Assembly (NCBI RefSeq): GCF_900176345.1
Contig: NZ_FWXU01000030.1
Span: forward strand, 1 to 64,000
DNA length: 64,000 bases
Source: Rhizobium sp. RU36D
Lineage (GTDB): Bacteria > Pseudomonadota > Alphaproteobacteria > Rhizobiales > Rhizobiaceae
Direction: 5' to 3'
Part shown: positions 27,126-35,070 of the stretch, one piece after another
How positions within the stretch are numbered: position 1 is the stretch's first letter
How the letters are laid out: each line of letters opens with the position of its first letter
Notes under the pieces: model-generated
The model's database searches: none
Seen by the model: only the letters and a program-made list of their open reading frames with translations
Told to the model about the DNA's origin: nothing
Program-made: the position numbers and the translations under genes

Positions 27126-27241
27126 GGAATGGCTTTCGCATTTCGTTCGGATTTGGCGAACGAAACATACTTTATTATGCGATGGAAGACGATATTCGCC
27201 CGTGCGATTTTTGAGGCATCAAATAATTTGGATGCCCTGAC

Positions 27242-28258
27242 ATGCCCGCCACCCCAACCTCGTCACGCCTGTTGCGCCTGCTGCCCGGCCTTGGCCTCAG
27301 CTTTGGCGTCACGCTGCTGGCCGTGGCGGTCGAACAGGTGGAACAGGCGTTTTTGGGCGGCGGCTGGCTTGGCAGCCTCGTGTTGGCCATCATCATCGGT
27401 GCAGGCATCCGCTCCAGCGTCCGGCTGGGGCCAGCACTCCTTCCCGGCATCGATTTTTCCGCCCGCACGCTGCTGGAAGTCGCAGTCGTGCTTCTTGGCG
27501 CATCGATCAGCGTTGCGGCCATCCGCGAGGCTGGCGCCACCCTGGTGATCGGCATCGCCGCCATCGTCGCGACCTCGCTTGGCTTCAGCTATCTCATCTG
27601 CAGGGCGCTCGGCCTGTCCGCCCGGCTTGCGACCCTGGTTGCCTGCGGCAATTCGATCTGCGGCAACTCCGCGATCGCTGCAACGGCGCCAGTCATCGGC
27701 GCGAATGCCGACGAGATTGCCTCCTCGATCGCCTTTACCGCCATTCTCGGCGTCGGCGCGGTGCTGCTGATGCCGCTGCTGCCGGAACTGCTGGGGTTGA
27801 GCGCCCTGCAATATGGCGCGTTTGCCGGCTTGACCGTCTATGCCGTGCCGCAGGTGCTGGCGGCCACGGCGCCGGCCGGCCTCGTCAGCATGCAGACCGG
27901 CACGCTGGTCAAACTGGTCCGGGTGATGATGCTGGGGCCGGTGATCTTTTCGCTCGGTCTGGCCAAGGGTGCCGGCTGCCGCAAGATATCTCTGCACCAG
28001 TTGGTGCCGTGGTTCATTGTCGGTTTCGCGCTGATGATGGCTCTGCGCTCGGCCAATCTCATTCCCGGTGCTGCATTGGAGCCGATTGCCGCCGCATCGC
28101 ACTGGCTGACCATTATTGCCATGGCGGCACTGGGCCTCTCTGTCGATATCCGCCAGGCGGCGCGTGCCGGCGGTCGGGTGATCGCATCGGCCGTTCTGTC
28201 GCTCGCCATGCTCTGTCTCATCAGCCTGGCGCTGGTGCAGGTCGTCCATCTCGGTTGA
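27242..28258 (+). CDS. YeiH/UPF0324 family membrane protein, putative sulfate exporter
   Basis: A 338-residue inner-membrane protein with about ten hydrophobic segments. It contains VACGNSICGNSAIAATAPVI near residues 132-151, the conserved cysteine-glycine loop of the UPF0324/YeiH group, and VYAVPQVLAATAPAG later. Family members are annotated as sulfate or sulfonate-linked exporters, and YeiE-type LysR regulators often sit beside them, as here. Substrate is inferred only. Confidence 0.88.
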   Translation: MPATPTSSRLLRLLPGLGLSFGVTLLAVAVEQVEQAFLGGGWLGSLVLAIIIGAGIRSSVRLGPALLPGIDFSARTLLEVAVVLLGASISVAAIREAGATLVIGIAAIVATSLGFSYLICRALGLSARLATLVACGNSICGNSAIAATAPVIGANADEIASSIAFTAILGVGAVLLMPLLPELLGLSALQYGAFAGLTVYAVPQVLAATAPAGLVSMQTGTLVKLVRVMMLGPVIFSLGLAKGAGCRKISLHQLVPWFIVGFALMMALRSANLIPGAALEPIAAASHWLTIIAMAALGLSVDIRQAARAGGRVIASAVLSLAMLCLISLALVQVVHLG

Positions 28259-28318
28259 ACCGCCCTTGCATCGCCACAGGCCGGCGCTAAACTCCGCCGC
28301 ATCCAACAGACGGACGGC

Positions 28319-29032
28319 ATGCGCATGACCCAATCGCCCCTTTCGATCATCGGCTTCGATGCCGACGACACGCTTTGGCAAAACGAGCAGTTCTACCGGC
28401 TGACGGAAGAGCATTTTCGCAGCCTGCTGGCGGACTATGCCGAAGGCGCCGATATCTCCAAACGGCTGCTGGAGGCGGAAAAACGGAACCTCGCGCATTA
28501 CGGCTTCGGCATCAAAGGCTTCACCTTGTCGATGATCGAGACGGCGCTGGAGATCACCGAGGGGCGGGTGCCGAGCAAGGTCATTGGCGAAATCCTCGCC
28601 ATCGGCCGCGATCTCCTCAGCCATCCCGTGGAATGCCTGCCGCATGCGCGACAGACGCTGGAGGCGCTGGCGGGACATTATTTCCTTGTGCTGATCACCA
28701 AGGGCGATCTTTTCGACCAGGAGCGCAAGCTCGCCCAATCAGGCCTTGGCGATTATTTCGATGCGGTCGAGATCGTGTCCGACAAGAGCGCCACCACCTA
28801 TCGCCGCATCTTCGGCAAGCATGCCGAGGGGCCGGAGCGGGCGATGATGATCGGCAATTCGCTGAAATCCGACATCGTGCCGGCGCTGGCCGTCGGCGCC
28901 TGGGGTGTCTTCGTGCCGCATGAACTCACCTGGATCTTCGAGCATGTGGAAAAGCCGGTCGAGGTGCCGCGTTTTCGCGAGATCGCGGATCTCGGTGGCC
29001 TGCTTCCGCTGATCGAGACGCTGGAGCAATAG
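28319..29032 (+). CDS. HAD family hydrolase
   Basis: A 237-residue phosphatase of the HAD superfamily: motif I GFDADDTLW (DxDxT) near residue 13, motif II VLITKGD near residue 125, Lys in KSATTYRRIF (motif III) and motif IV MIGNSLKSDIVPAL. The cap lies between motifs I and II. Substrate unknown; related proteins are annotated as phosphoglycolate- or pyrimidine-phosphatase-like. It ends seven bases before the Tag-like gene, so the two are probably cotranscribed. The start could also be the Met two codons later. Confidence 0.87.
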   Translation: MRMTQSPLSIIGFDADDTLWQNEQFYRLTEEHFRSLLADYAEGADISKRLLEAEKRNLAHYGFGIKGFTLSMIETALEITEGRVPSKVIGEILAIGRDLLSHPVECLPHARQTLEALAGHYFLVLITKGDLFDQERKLAQSGLGDYFDAVEIVSDKSATTYRRIFGKHAEGPERAMMIGNSLKSDIVPALAVGAWGVFVPHELTWIFEHVEKPVEVPRFREIADLGGLLPLIETLEQ

Positions 29033-29039
29033 GGACGAC

Positions 29040-29705
29040 ATGCGCACGTTCGATGAGATCTTTGAGCTCGCCGTGGCGCGCAAGGGGCACGACGCGCTGG
29101 AGGCGGAACTGCAGTTTCCCAAGCCTCGCGACGAGATCGCCGCGACGCCTGACGACCGGTTCCTGTCGCTGATGACCAAATGCATCTTCCAGTCCGGCTT
29201 CAACTGGAAGGTCGTGGAGGCGATGTGGCCGGGGTTCGAGGCCGCCTTCGACGGGTTCGATATCAGCCGCTGCGCCATGCTGCATGACGAGGATTTCGAG
29301 CGGCTGGTCTCCGACACCCGCATTGTCCGCCATGGGCCGAAAATCCGGGCCGTCCAGGAAAACGCGGCCTTCCTCTCCAGCATTATCGAGGAACACGGCA
29401 GTGCCGGCGCCTTCTTTGCGGGCTGGCCTGTGGAGAATTACATCGGCCTGCTCGACCTCCTGCAGAAGAAGGGCTCGCGGCTCGGCGGTAATACCGGTCA
29501 GTATTTCCTGCGTTTTGCCGGCCTCGAAAGCTTCATCCTCTCGGGCAGCGTGGTGAACCGGCTGATCGCCGAGGGCGTGGTGGCAAAGGCCCCCACATCC
29601 GCCAACGACAAGGCCGCGGTGCAGGCGGCATTCAATGCTTGGCGGGCACAATCGGGGCGCTCGCTCACGGAAATCAGCCGGGTGCTGGCGATGAGCATTG
29701 ATTGA
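29040..29705 (+). CDS. DNA-3-methyladenine glycosylase I-like (HhH) protein
   Basis: A 221-residue helical protein related to Tag: FLSLMTKCIFQSGFNWKVVEAMWPGFEAAFDGFD near residues 40-75 matches the FQAGLSW..I...RE.FR.AF.GFD block of Tag, with IVRHGPKIRAVQENA matching IIRHRGKI..TINNA. It lacks the N-terminal and C-terminal zinc ligands (WH near the start, CxC near the end) seen in the true Tag at 31043-31675, so it is a divergent paralogue whose base specificity is unknown. Probable operon with the HAD gene. Confidence 0.8.
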   Translation: MRTFDEIFELAVARKGHDALEAELQFPKPRDEIAATPDDRFLSLMTKCIFQSGFNWKVVEAMWPGFEAAFDGFDISRCAMLHDEDFERLVSDTRIVRHGPKIRAVQENAAFLSSIIEEHGSAGAFFAGWPVENYIGLLDLLQKKGSRLGGNTGQYFLRFAGLESFILSGSVVNRLIAEGVVAKAPTSANDKAAVQAAFNAWRAQSGRSLTEISRVLAMSID

Positions 29706-29888
29706 GGGACCCAGCGACCTCCTAGTCGAATCCGTGCGCCACAATGGAATTGGCTGAACTGGAGGAAAGGGACTGGACCGCTCACTTGGTTTGTTTTTCC
29801 TGCCTATCGGCTCAAAAACTGCCTTCTTGCTGCAGTCTTGCGTTGTTCTATTCTGCTTGGGCAATAACGGACATGATGGGAAGGCAGA

Positions 29889-30377
29889 ATGAAATCAACG
29901 CTCATCGCCATGGTGGCTTCTTTGGTTCTTGCGGGCGCGGCATTTGCGCAAGAAAAAGTAGTCGGGGTGGAAAACCCGGACCAGTTGTTTACCAGCACAG
30001 ATCCGGTGCTACACCACAACAAGCAGGTGACCTATAAAATCATCACCGTGTTGCTGGAGGCCAATCAGTGGGATCAGGCAGACAAATATCTCACGGAACG
30101 GTATATCCAGCATAATCCCAATGCCGCTTCTGGCCGCCAAGGCGTGGTGGATTATTTCACCAAGGTGTTGAAGGTTAAGCCCTCACCCATCCCTGAAAAG
30201 ATGAAAACCGAGATTGTCTCGGTGGTCGCCGAGGGTGACATTGTCACAGTAGCCTTCCCGCGTGAGGTGACAGATCCAAAAGATCCCTCCAAGACCTACA
30301 CCACCACATGGTTTGACAGTTGGCGTTTCAAGGACGGCAAGGCTGACGAGCATTGGGATTCGGCATTAAAGCCTTAA
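29889..30377 (+). CDS. Secreted NTF2/SnoaL-like protein
   Basis: A 162-residue protein: signal peptide MKSTLIAMVASLVLAGAAFAQ cleaved near residue 21, then an NTF2-like cone fold pattern (KIITVLLEANQWDQADKYLTERYIQHNPNAASGRQGVVDYF). The YIQHNP segment is frequent in SnoaL-like proteins. Such secreted members have no agreed function. GGAAGG precedes the ATG. It stands alone. Confidence 0.82.
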   Translation: MKSTLIAMVASLVLAGAAFAQEKVVGVENPDQLFTSTDPVLHHNKQVTYKIITVLLEANQWDQADKYLTERYIQHNPNAASGRQGVVDYFTKVLKVKPSPIPEKMKTEIVSVVAEGDIVTVAFPREVTDPKDPSKTYTTTWFDSWRFKDGKADEHWDSALKP

Positions 30378-30438
30378 GAGTACCACGGCGCACTGCACTC
30401 TTTCGCCTTTGCGACGGATGACTTGCGTTGGCGTTACG

Positions 30439-30513
30439 TCGGCCTGACAAACCCAGCCCTCAGCCCCTCCACCTCGCCCCGGCACATGCATCCCTCGAGA
30501 TGGTCATTGACGC
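30439..30513 (-). pseudogene. Remnant of a second tag gene (3' end only)
   Basis: Bases 30441-30511 match the 3' end of the intact tag gene (31050-31120) at 64 of 71 positions by my alignment. In the minus frame it still reads VNDHLEGCMCRGEVEGLRAG and then FVRP, close to the intact C-terminus. Sequence upstream of this (towards 30550) no longer resembles tag. A perfect 12-base inverted repeat (TGCATCCCTCGA at 30487-30498 and TCGAGGGATGCA at 30516-30527) covers the breakpoint, suggesting an inverted duplication event there. Confidence 0.85.
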
Positions 30514-30548
30514 GTTCGAGGGATGCACGAAATCATCGTGGCCCATGA

Positions 30549-30914
30549 TCACGGCGACAAAAGCCTGGCGACGGGAAAGGGCATTGCGATCCCAAGAAAT
30601 ATTGCTGCGATACTCACCGACACTGTAACAACTTTAGGACCCCGAGCCGGAAAAGCGAGGGCTACAACGGTGTTGATGATGACCAGCAGAAGCAATTCGT
30701 CCAATATAATCAAAGGACTTGATTGCGAAAAATACGTAATTCCAAAAGTGAGCTCAAGATAGGAGGCGCATTCCTGTCCGTCAGCATAGTTCTCACCTTG
30801 GCTGAAAAAATAGCCACAGCCATTCGCCATCATCAGTATGGCATAGGTGCAGTTCGTCATAAAAAAGATGAGGGCCTTTGTTGCTGGGTGCACACTATGT
30901 CCTCTGTCGCTCAC
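30549..30914 (-). CDS. Possible small membrane protein in a decayed region
   Basis: A 121-codon frame lying between the tag remnant and the intact tag gene. The product has two hydrophobic regions (ALIFFMTNCTYAILMM and PLIILDELLLLVIINTVVAL, then VSVSIAAIFLGIAM) and could be a two- or three-helix membrane protein. Start is GTG at 30914 or ATG at 30857, neither with a good ribosome site. Composition is more AT-rich than the neighbours. It matches nothing I recognise and may be a residue of transferred DNA. Confidence 0.35.
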   Translation of the reverse strand: MSDRGHSVHPATKALIFFMTNCTYAILMMANGCGYFFSQGENYADGQECASYLELTFGITYFSQSSPLIILDELLLLVIINTVVALAFPARGPKVVTVSVSIAAIFLGIAMPFPVARLLSP

Positions 30915-30927
30915 CGTGGTTTTGCCG

Positions 30928-31033
30928 CTACAGCAGGTCGCGTTGACTTGGATTCAAGCGCCCTGCTGTAGACTTTTGTTTTCGCATATCTTTGTCCCAA
31001 AACCGCTGCGCACTTTTGGGAGACATGCGCTAG
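30928..31033. repeat. Rhizobial REP-like palindromic element
   Basis: CTACAGCAGG (30928-30937) and CCTGCTGTAG (30962-30971) form a perfect 10-base inverted repeat, followed by TTTTGTTTT. Next comes an imperfect palindrome in which GTCCCAAAA at about 30990 faces TTTTGGGAGAC at about 31013. I recall similar sequences as a frequent repeat in this family. It lies just downstream of the intact tag gene. Confidence 0.6.
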
Positions 31034-31042
31034 AATTCGTCT

Positions 31043-31675
31043 TCAAGAAGGCCTGACAAACCCTGCCCTCAACCGTTCCACCTCGGCCCGGCACATGCAT
31101 CCCTCGATATGGTCGTTGACCAGGCCCATGGCCTGCATGAAGGCATAGACTGTCGTGGGGCCGACGAAGGTCCAGCCGCGTTTCTTCAAGTCCTTGGAGA
31201 GCCGCACTGAGGTCGGCGAGGTGGGATTGGCCCTCAGCGTGGCATAGTCCATGGTAGCCGGACGCTCGGAGGCTGGCGGTTCGAAGCTCCAGAAATAGCG
31301 GGCGAGCGAGCCGAACTCCGCCTTGAGGTCAACAGCGCGGCGGGCGTTGTTGATGGTCGAGACGATCTTGCCGCGATGGCGGATGATGCCGGCATCGGCC
31401 AGACAGCGAGCAATGTCGTCATCGTCAAACAGCGCGACGCGGGCAAAATCGAAGCCGGCAAAGGCCGCGCGAAAATTCTCGCGCTTGCGCAGGATGGTGA
31501 GCCAGGACAGGCCCGATTGGAACCCTTCCAGGCAGATCTTCTCGAACAGCCTGATATCATCGGTGACAAGCCGGCCCCATTCCTCGTCATGATAGCGCCG
31601 GTAGTCCTCCAGCCCGCCATGCCAGGCGCAGCGCTGCAGTCCGTCATCCCCCGTGATCAGGCCGGTTTTTTCCAT
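31043..31675 (-). CDS. tag: DNA-3-methyladenine glycosylase I
   Basis: Removes 3-methyladenine from alkylated DNA. The 210-residue protein has RCAWHGGLEDYRRYHDEEWG near the start (zinc-ligand Cys and His and the substrate-pocket Trp/Tyr), then EGFQSGLSWLTILRKRENFRAAFAGFD, IIRHRGKIVSTINNARR and the C-terminal zinc motif HIEGCMCR. It is complete, unlike the remnant at 30439-30513 and the divergent paralogue at 29040-29705. Monocistronic. Confidence 0.95.
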   Translation of the reverse strand: MEKTGLITGDDGLQRCAWHGGLEDYRRYHDEEWGRLVTDDIRLFEKICLEGFQSGLSWLTILRKRENFRAAFAGFDFARVALFDDDDIARCLADAGIIRHRGKIVSTINNARRAVDLKAEFGSLARYFWSFEPPASERPATMDYATLRANPTSPTSVRLSKDLKKRGWTFVGPTTVYAFMQAMGLVNDHIEGCMCRAEVERLRAGFVRPS

Positions 31676-31881
31676 GTGGCGTGATTCTCCTATACACCAA
31701 ACCGGCGTTTACCATTTGTTCACCAGTCTTCCAAACCCGGCGCTAACCCTGACAAAAGGTTTATGGGTCAGCGGGCCTTTTAATGAACGGGCATTTACCA
31801 ATTTTCCGCCGCCGTGGTGCCACGATTGCGCCAATCGGGGCCTCACCCCTTCCCTCGGTCAAGATGTAACGAGTTCGTCCG

Positions 31882-32670
31882 ATGTTGAAAAAATCCCTGC
31901 TGTTCGCCGCCGGTCTGTTGCTGGCATTCGACCAATCCGCCCTCGCCAATGATCGCTACCAGAACAGGCCGCCCGTGATGGTCAGCCCCAGCCTCAGCGC
32001 GCCTTGGGTGATTCAGTTGCAAGGGTCGGGCCGCCGCGTCGTGACCTATCCCACACGCCAGATGCCGGCGCCGCGCCAGCAGGCCCAGCCGTATTACCGC
32101 GGGCTTCCCGTGCAAGCCGGCGCCCAGCGCCGCCGGACCTTGCTGGGTGGCGACATGCCCGCCCAGGTACAGCGCGCCTCGGTTCCGCGCGCCGCGCCCA
32201 TGAAGACCCAGATCGACCCGATGTACCTGCCGCAGGTGGTCAACTACGAGACCAAGGAAAAGCCGGGCACGATCGTCATCGATACCAACAATCGCTTCCT
32301 CTATCTGGTCCAGGCCAATGGTACCGCGCGCCGCTATGGCGTGGGCGTCGGCAAGCCGGGCTTCGAATGGGCCGGCACGCACAAGATCACCCGCAAGGCG
32401 GAATGGCCTGACTGGACTCCGCCGCAGGAGATGATCGCCCGCGAGGCCGCCAAGGGGCATTACCTGCCCGCTCGCATGGATGGCGGCCCGGAAAATCCGC
32501 TCGGCGCGCGCGCCATGTATCTCGGCTCCACGCTCTATCGCATCCACGGCACCAACGCGCCCTGGACCATTGGCAACGGCGTCTCGTCCGGCTGCATCCG
32601 CATGCGCAACGAGGATGTGACCGACCTCTACGAGCGGGTTGGCGTCGGCACCAAGGTGATCGTGATCTGA
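31882..32670 (+). CDS. L,D-transpeptidase (YkuD domain), linker-containing
   Basis: Periplasmic peptidoglycan cross-linking or protein-anchoring enzyme, 262 residues. A signal peptide (KKSLLFAAGLLLAFDQSALA) leads into an Arg/Pro/Gln-rich linker (about 50-110), then the YkuD domain: PGTIVIDTNNRFLYLV, YRIHGTN and the catalytic SSGCIRM with Cys near residue 238. A second YkuD gene follows on the same strand, and its catalytic domain is very similar, so they probably arose by duplication. Rhizobiaceae grow from one pole and rely on many L,D-transpeptidases, which fits. Confidence 0.93.
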   Translation: MLKKSLLFAAGLLLAFDQSALANDRYQNRPPVMVSPSLSAPWVIQLQGSGRRVVTYPTRQMPAPRQQAQPYYRGLPVQAGAQRRRTLLGGDMPAQVQRASVPRAAPMKTQIDPMYLPQVVNYETKEKPGTIVIDTNNRFLYLVQANGTARRYGVGVGKPGFEWAGTHKITRKAEWPDWTPPQEMIAREAAKGHYLPARMDGGPENPLGARAMYLGSTLYRIHGTNAPWTIGNGVSSGCIRMRNEDVTDLYERVGVGTKVIVI

Positions 32671-32806
32671 TCATCCCGTGACATGATACGGCAGGCCCAA
32701 CCGGCGAAGTCTCTTCAACTTTGCAGGAGCGTCGGGCTTGCCGCTTGAAACACCCCCAAACTTGGCTAGAATTTTCTCGGGCAATATTTGAGAGGGACCT
32801 TTCCAC

Positions 32807-33499
32807 ATGCGTAAATACCTGAACGCGGCGGTCGCCGTCGTCCTGGGAGCCACCAGCCTGCTGCATCCCGTGAGTGCTTCCGCCTTCAACGGTGCGGCCG
32901 AACTGGGCAACCAGCGCTCATCCGACGTATCGCTCGTCGTGCAGCGGAAGGAGCCCGACGAGAAGTTCAAGCGCCGTGTGGTACGGCTGATCACCAACGA
33001 GGCTCCCGGCACCATCATCATCGATACCAACAACAAGTTCCTCTACTATGTCGAGGGCAAGGATCGTGCGACCCGCTACGGCGTGGGCGTCGGCCGCGAC
33101 GGCTTCGGCTGGTCGGGCGTCGTCAAGATCGGCCGCAAGGCGGAATGGCCGGAATGGCGCCCGCCGGCTGAGATGCGCGCACGCGAAGCCCGCAAGGGCC
33201 ACATCCTGCCGGTCGTGCAGCCCGGCGGCATCGACAACCCGCTCGGCGCGCGCGCCATGTATCTCTACAAGGGCGGCCGTGACACGATCTTCCGCATTCA
33301 CGGCACCAACCAGCCCTGGACGATCGGCCTCAACATGTCCTCCGGCTGCATCCGCATGATGAACAAGGATGTCGAGCACCTCTATCAGCGCGCGGACGTC
33401 GGCACGAAGGTGATCGTCGTTGGCCCCGGCAATCGCCAGGGCGAAGTGAGTTTCGAAGATCGCGGGATCGACTACCTGCGCACGATCTTCGGCGGCTGA
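32807..33499 (+). CDS. L,D-transpeptidase (YkuD domain)
   Basis: A 230-residue relative of the preceding gene. N-terminal signal peptide (YLNAAVAVVLGATSLLHPVSASA), short linker, YkuD domain with GTIIIDTNNKFLYYVEG, FRIHGTN and catalytic SSGCIRM (Cys near 181). It has an extra C-terminal stretch of about 25 residues (GNRQGEVSFEDRGIDYL) missing from its neighbour. A 136-base gap separates the two genes, so it may have its own promoter. Confidence 0.93.
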   Translation: MRKYLNAAVAVVLGATSLLHPVSASAFNGAAELGNQRSSDVSLVVQRKEPDEKFKRRVVRLITNEAPGTIIIDTNNKFLYYVEGKDRATRYGVGVGRDGFGWSGVVKIGRKAEWPEWRPPAEMRAREARKGHILPVVQPGGIDNPLGARAMYLYKGGRDTIFRIHGTNQPWTIGLNMSSGCIRMMNKDVEHLYQRADVGTKVIVVGPGNRQGEVSFEDRGIDYLRTIFGG

Positions 33500-33529
33500 C
33501 CGCGCGGATTGCCCAAAGTCTCACGTCTC

Positions 33530-33558
33530 GAATGCGCGCGCGTAACGGGCGCGCATTC
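33530..33558 (+). terminator. Hairpin after the second L,D-transpeptidase
   Basis: GAATGCGCGC and GCGCGCATTC form a perfect 10-base stem with a nine-base loop, 31 bases after the stop. No T-run follows, so it may be an RNA-stabilising hairpin instead of an intrinsic terminator. Confidence 0.5.
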
Positions 33559-33792
33559 CCGCGATACCGCAATGACGGATGCCGCTTGATGCATTTTTGA
33601 CACTGGCCTGTTTTTTTAAGACAGATACCTCGTGGAACAGCCGGTGTCGTGGCAGTATCCGGCCATAAATTTTGACTTTCGGTAAGGACAAACGGCCATG
33701 ATGGGCTTAGATAGTCCTGCATCGAATCAACACAAAAACCACGCACGGGAATCATTCGCATTTCCGCTGGATCGCAGAGACCGGGACTTTTC

Positions 33793-34473
33793 ATGAACAG
33801 CAAACTGATTTCCCAACTTTCCGCCTGTCTCTTGTCGGGCGCAGCATTCATGGCCGCGTCCAGCGCCAATGCGGAAGACTTCAACATCTCGGTCTATGGC
33901 GGCTACCAGACGGCGCCGCATTCGACCGTGGATGTCACGGGTCCGACCGCGCCGACCTCGTTCACCGCAGGCTGGGACGGCAAGTCGTTCTCCGCACCGC
34001 CTTACTATGGCGTTCGTGGCGTCTGGTGGCTGGAGAATTTCGGCAAGCCCAATCTCGGCGTCTCGATCGATTTCTCCCATGCCAAGGTCTATGCCGACAC
34101 GGATACGCTGAGAAAGACCGGCTGGTCGCATTTCGAGTTTTCTGACGGCCTGAACCTGCTGACCCTGAATGGTCTCTATCGCTTCCCGATCGAAAACACC
34201 CGCTTCACCCCCTATGTGGGCGCCGGTGTCGGCTTGAACATTCCGCATGTCGAAGTGACCCGCGGCGCGTTCAAGACCTTCGAATACCAGGTTGGCGGCG
34301 CGACGCTGCAGGCCCAGGCCGGCGTGGACGTCAAGATCACCGACCGCTGGTCGATGTTCGCCGAATACAAGGGCAACTATTCCTGGGTTGATGTCGATAT
34401 CGACCGCGGCGACAAGCTGAAGACCAACGTCTTGACCAATGCCATCAATGTCGGCGTGACGTTGAAGTTCTAA
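33793..34473 (+). CDS. Outer-membrane beta-barrel protein
   Basis: A 226-residue protein: signal peptide ending ASSANA near residue 27, then alternating amphipathic strands (FNISVYGGYQTAP, YGVRGVWWLENF, FTPYVGAGVGLNIP, WSMFAEYKGNYSWVDV) and a C-terminal Phe (NVGVTLKF), the outer-membrane assembly signal. It fits the eight-stranded OmpA-barrel/OMP_b-brl type with no periplasmic domain. Function unknown. Monocistronic. Confidence 0.85.
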   Translation: MNSKLISQLSACLLSGAAFMAASSANAEDFNISVYGGYQTAPHSTVDVTGPTAPTSFTAGWDGKSFSAPPYYGVRGVWWLENFGKPNLGVSIDFSHAKVYADTDTLRKTGWSHFEFSDGLNLLTLNGLYRFPIENTRFTPYVGAGVGLNIPHVEVTRGAFKTFEYQVGGATLQAQAGVDVKITDRWSMFAEYKGNYSWVDVDIDRGDKLKTNVLTNAINVGVTLKF

Positions 34474-34553
34474 GATTTTGCCCGGGAGCCTCAGGGCGGT
34501 CCCGGCAATAGTTTTCCAGAGTATCGAAAGGCGCGCGGGGCCACTCGGGCGCC

Positions 34554-35018
34554 TTATCTGTATGCGCAACTCACGGTGCCGGCATATTCAGCCGATTTAC
34601 GCTCGGGATCCTTGGCGCCCTGCCCCCATTCGGCCGAAAGGGCGTAACGTCCCTTGAAGCTCGCTGCATTGGCATCGGGCACATCGGCTTCCAGCACCAG
34701 ATCGAAGCGTTCGATCCCGCGCCAGGTTCGGCTGTGGCTGCCGATCGCCATCTGCAGGCGCGCGTCCCCGAACCGGGCCTCCCGCAACATGCCGGAGGAA
34801 AAGGTGACTTTCTTCAGGAGTTCCGGGCCGTTCTCTTCCTTCACCGCCATCACGCCGCGGAGCCGGGTGAGCTTTTCGCCTGATGATGTGCCACGGGCGC
34901 CTTCGATGACCATCCGAAGGGACGCATCGTCGGCCGCGCAGTGAAGCACGGCGGCAGAGGCCTGAAAACCGCATGAGATCGCGACTGTAAAAGCCAGCAT
35001 TATCGCTCTGCATGCCAT
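34554..35018 (-). CDS. Secreted hypothetical protein
   Basis: A 154-residue protein with a signal peptide (MACRAIMLAFTVAISCGFQASA). The mature part has two Cys (VLHCAAD near the start and VSCAYR at the end) that could form a disulfide, and a beta-rich pattern without a known motif. I do not recognise the family. It ends 80 bases from the convergent barrel gene and precedes glcF by 52 bases on the same strand. Confidence 0.7.
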   Translation of the reverse strand: MACRAIMLAFTVAISCGFQASAAVLHCAADDASLRMVIEGARGTSSGEKLTRLRGVMAVKEENGPELLKKVTFSSGMLREARFGDARLQMAIGSHSRTWRGIERFDLVLEADVPDANAASFKGRYALSAEWGQGAKDPERKSAEYAGTVSCAYR

Positions 35019-35070
35019 GGGGCGTCTCCTCGCGCGCCAATCGCGCGAGAAACATCATGCCTCACTAATA

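Noticed and set aside
27263-28738. 491-codon minus-strand frame over the exporter and HAD genes
   Set aside because: Antisense across two genes; product is Arg/Gln/His-rich, typical of a shadow frame.
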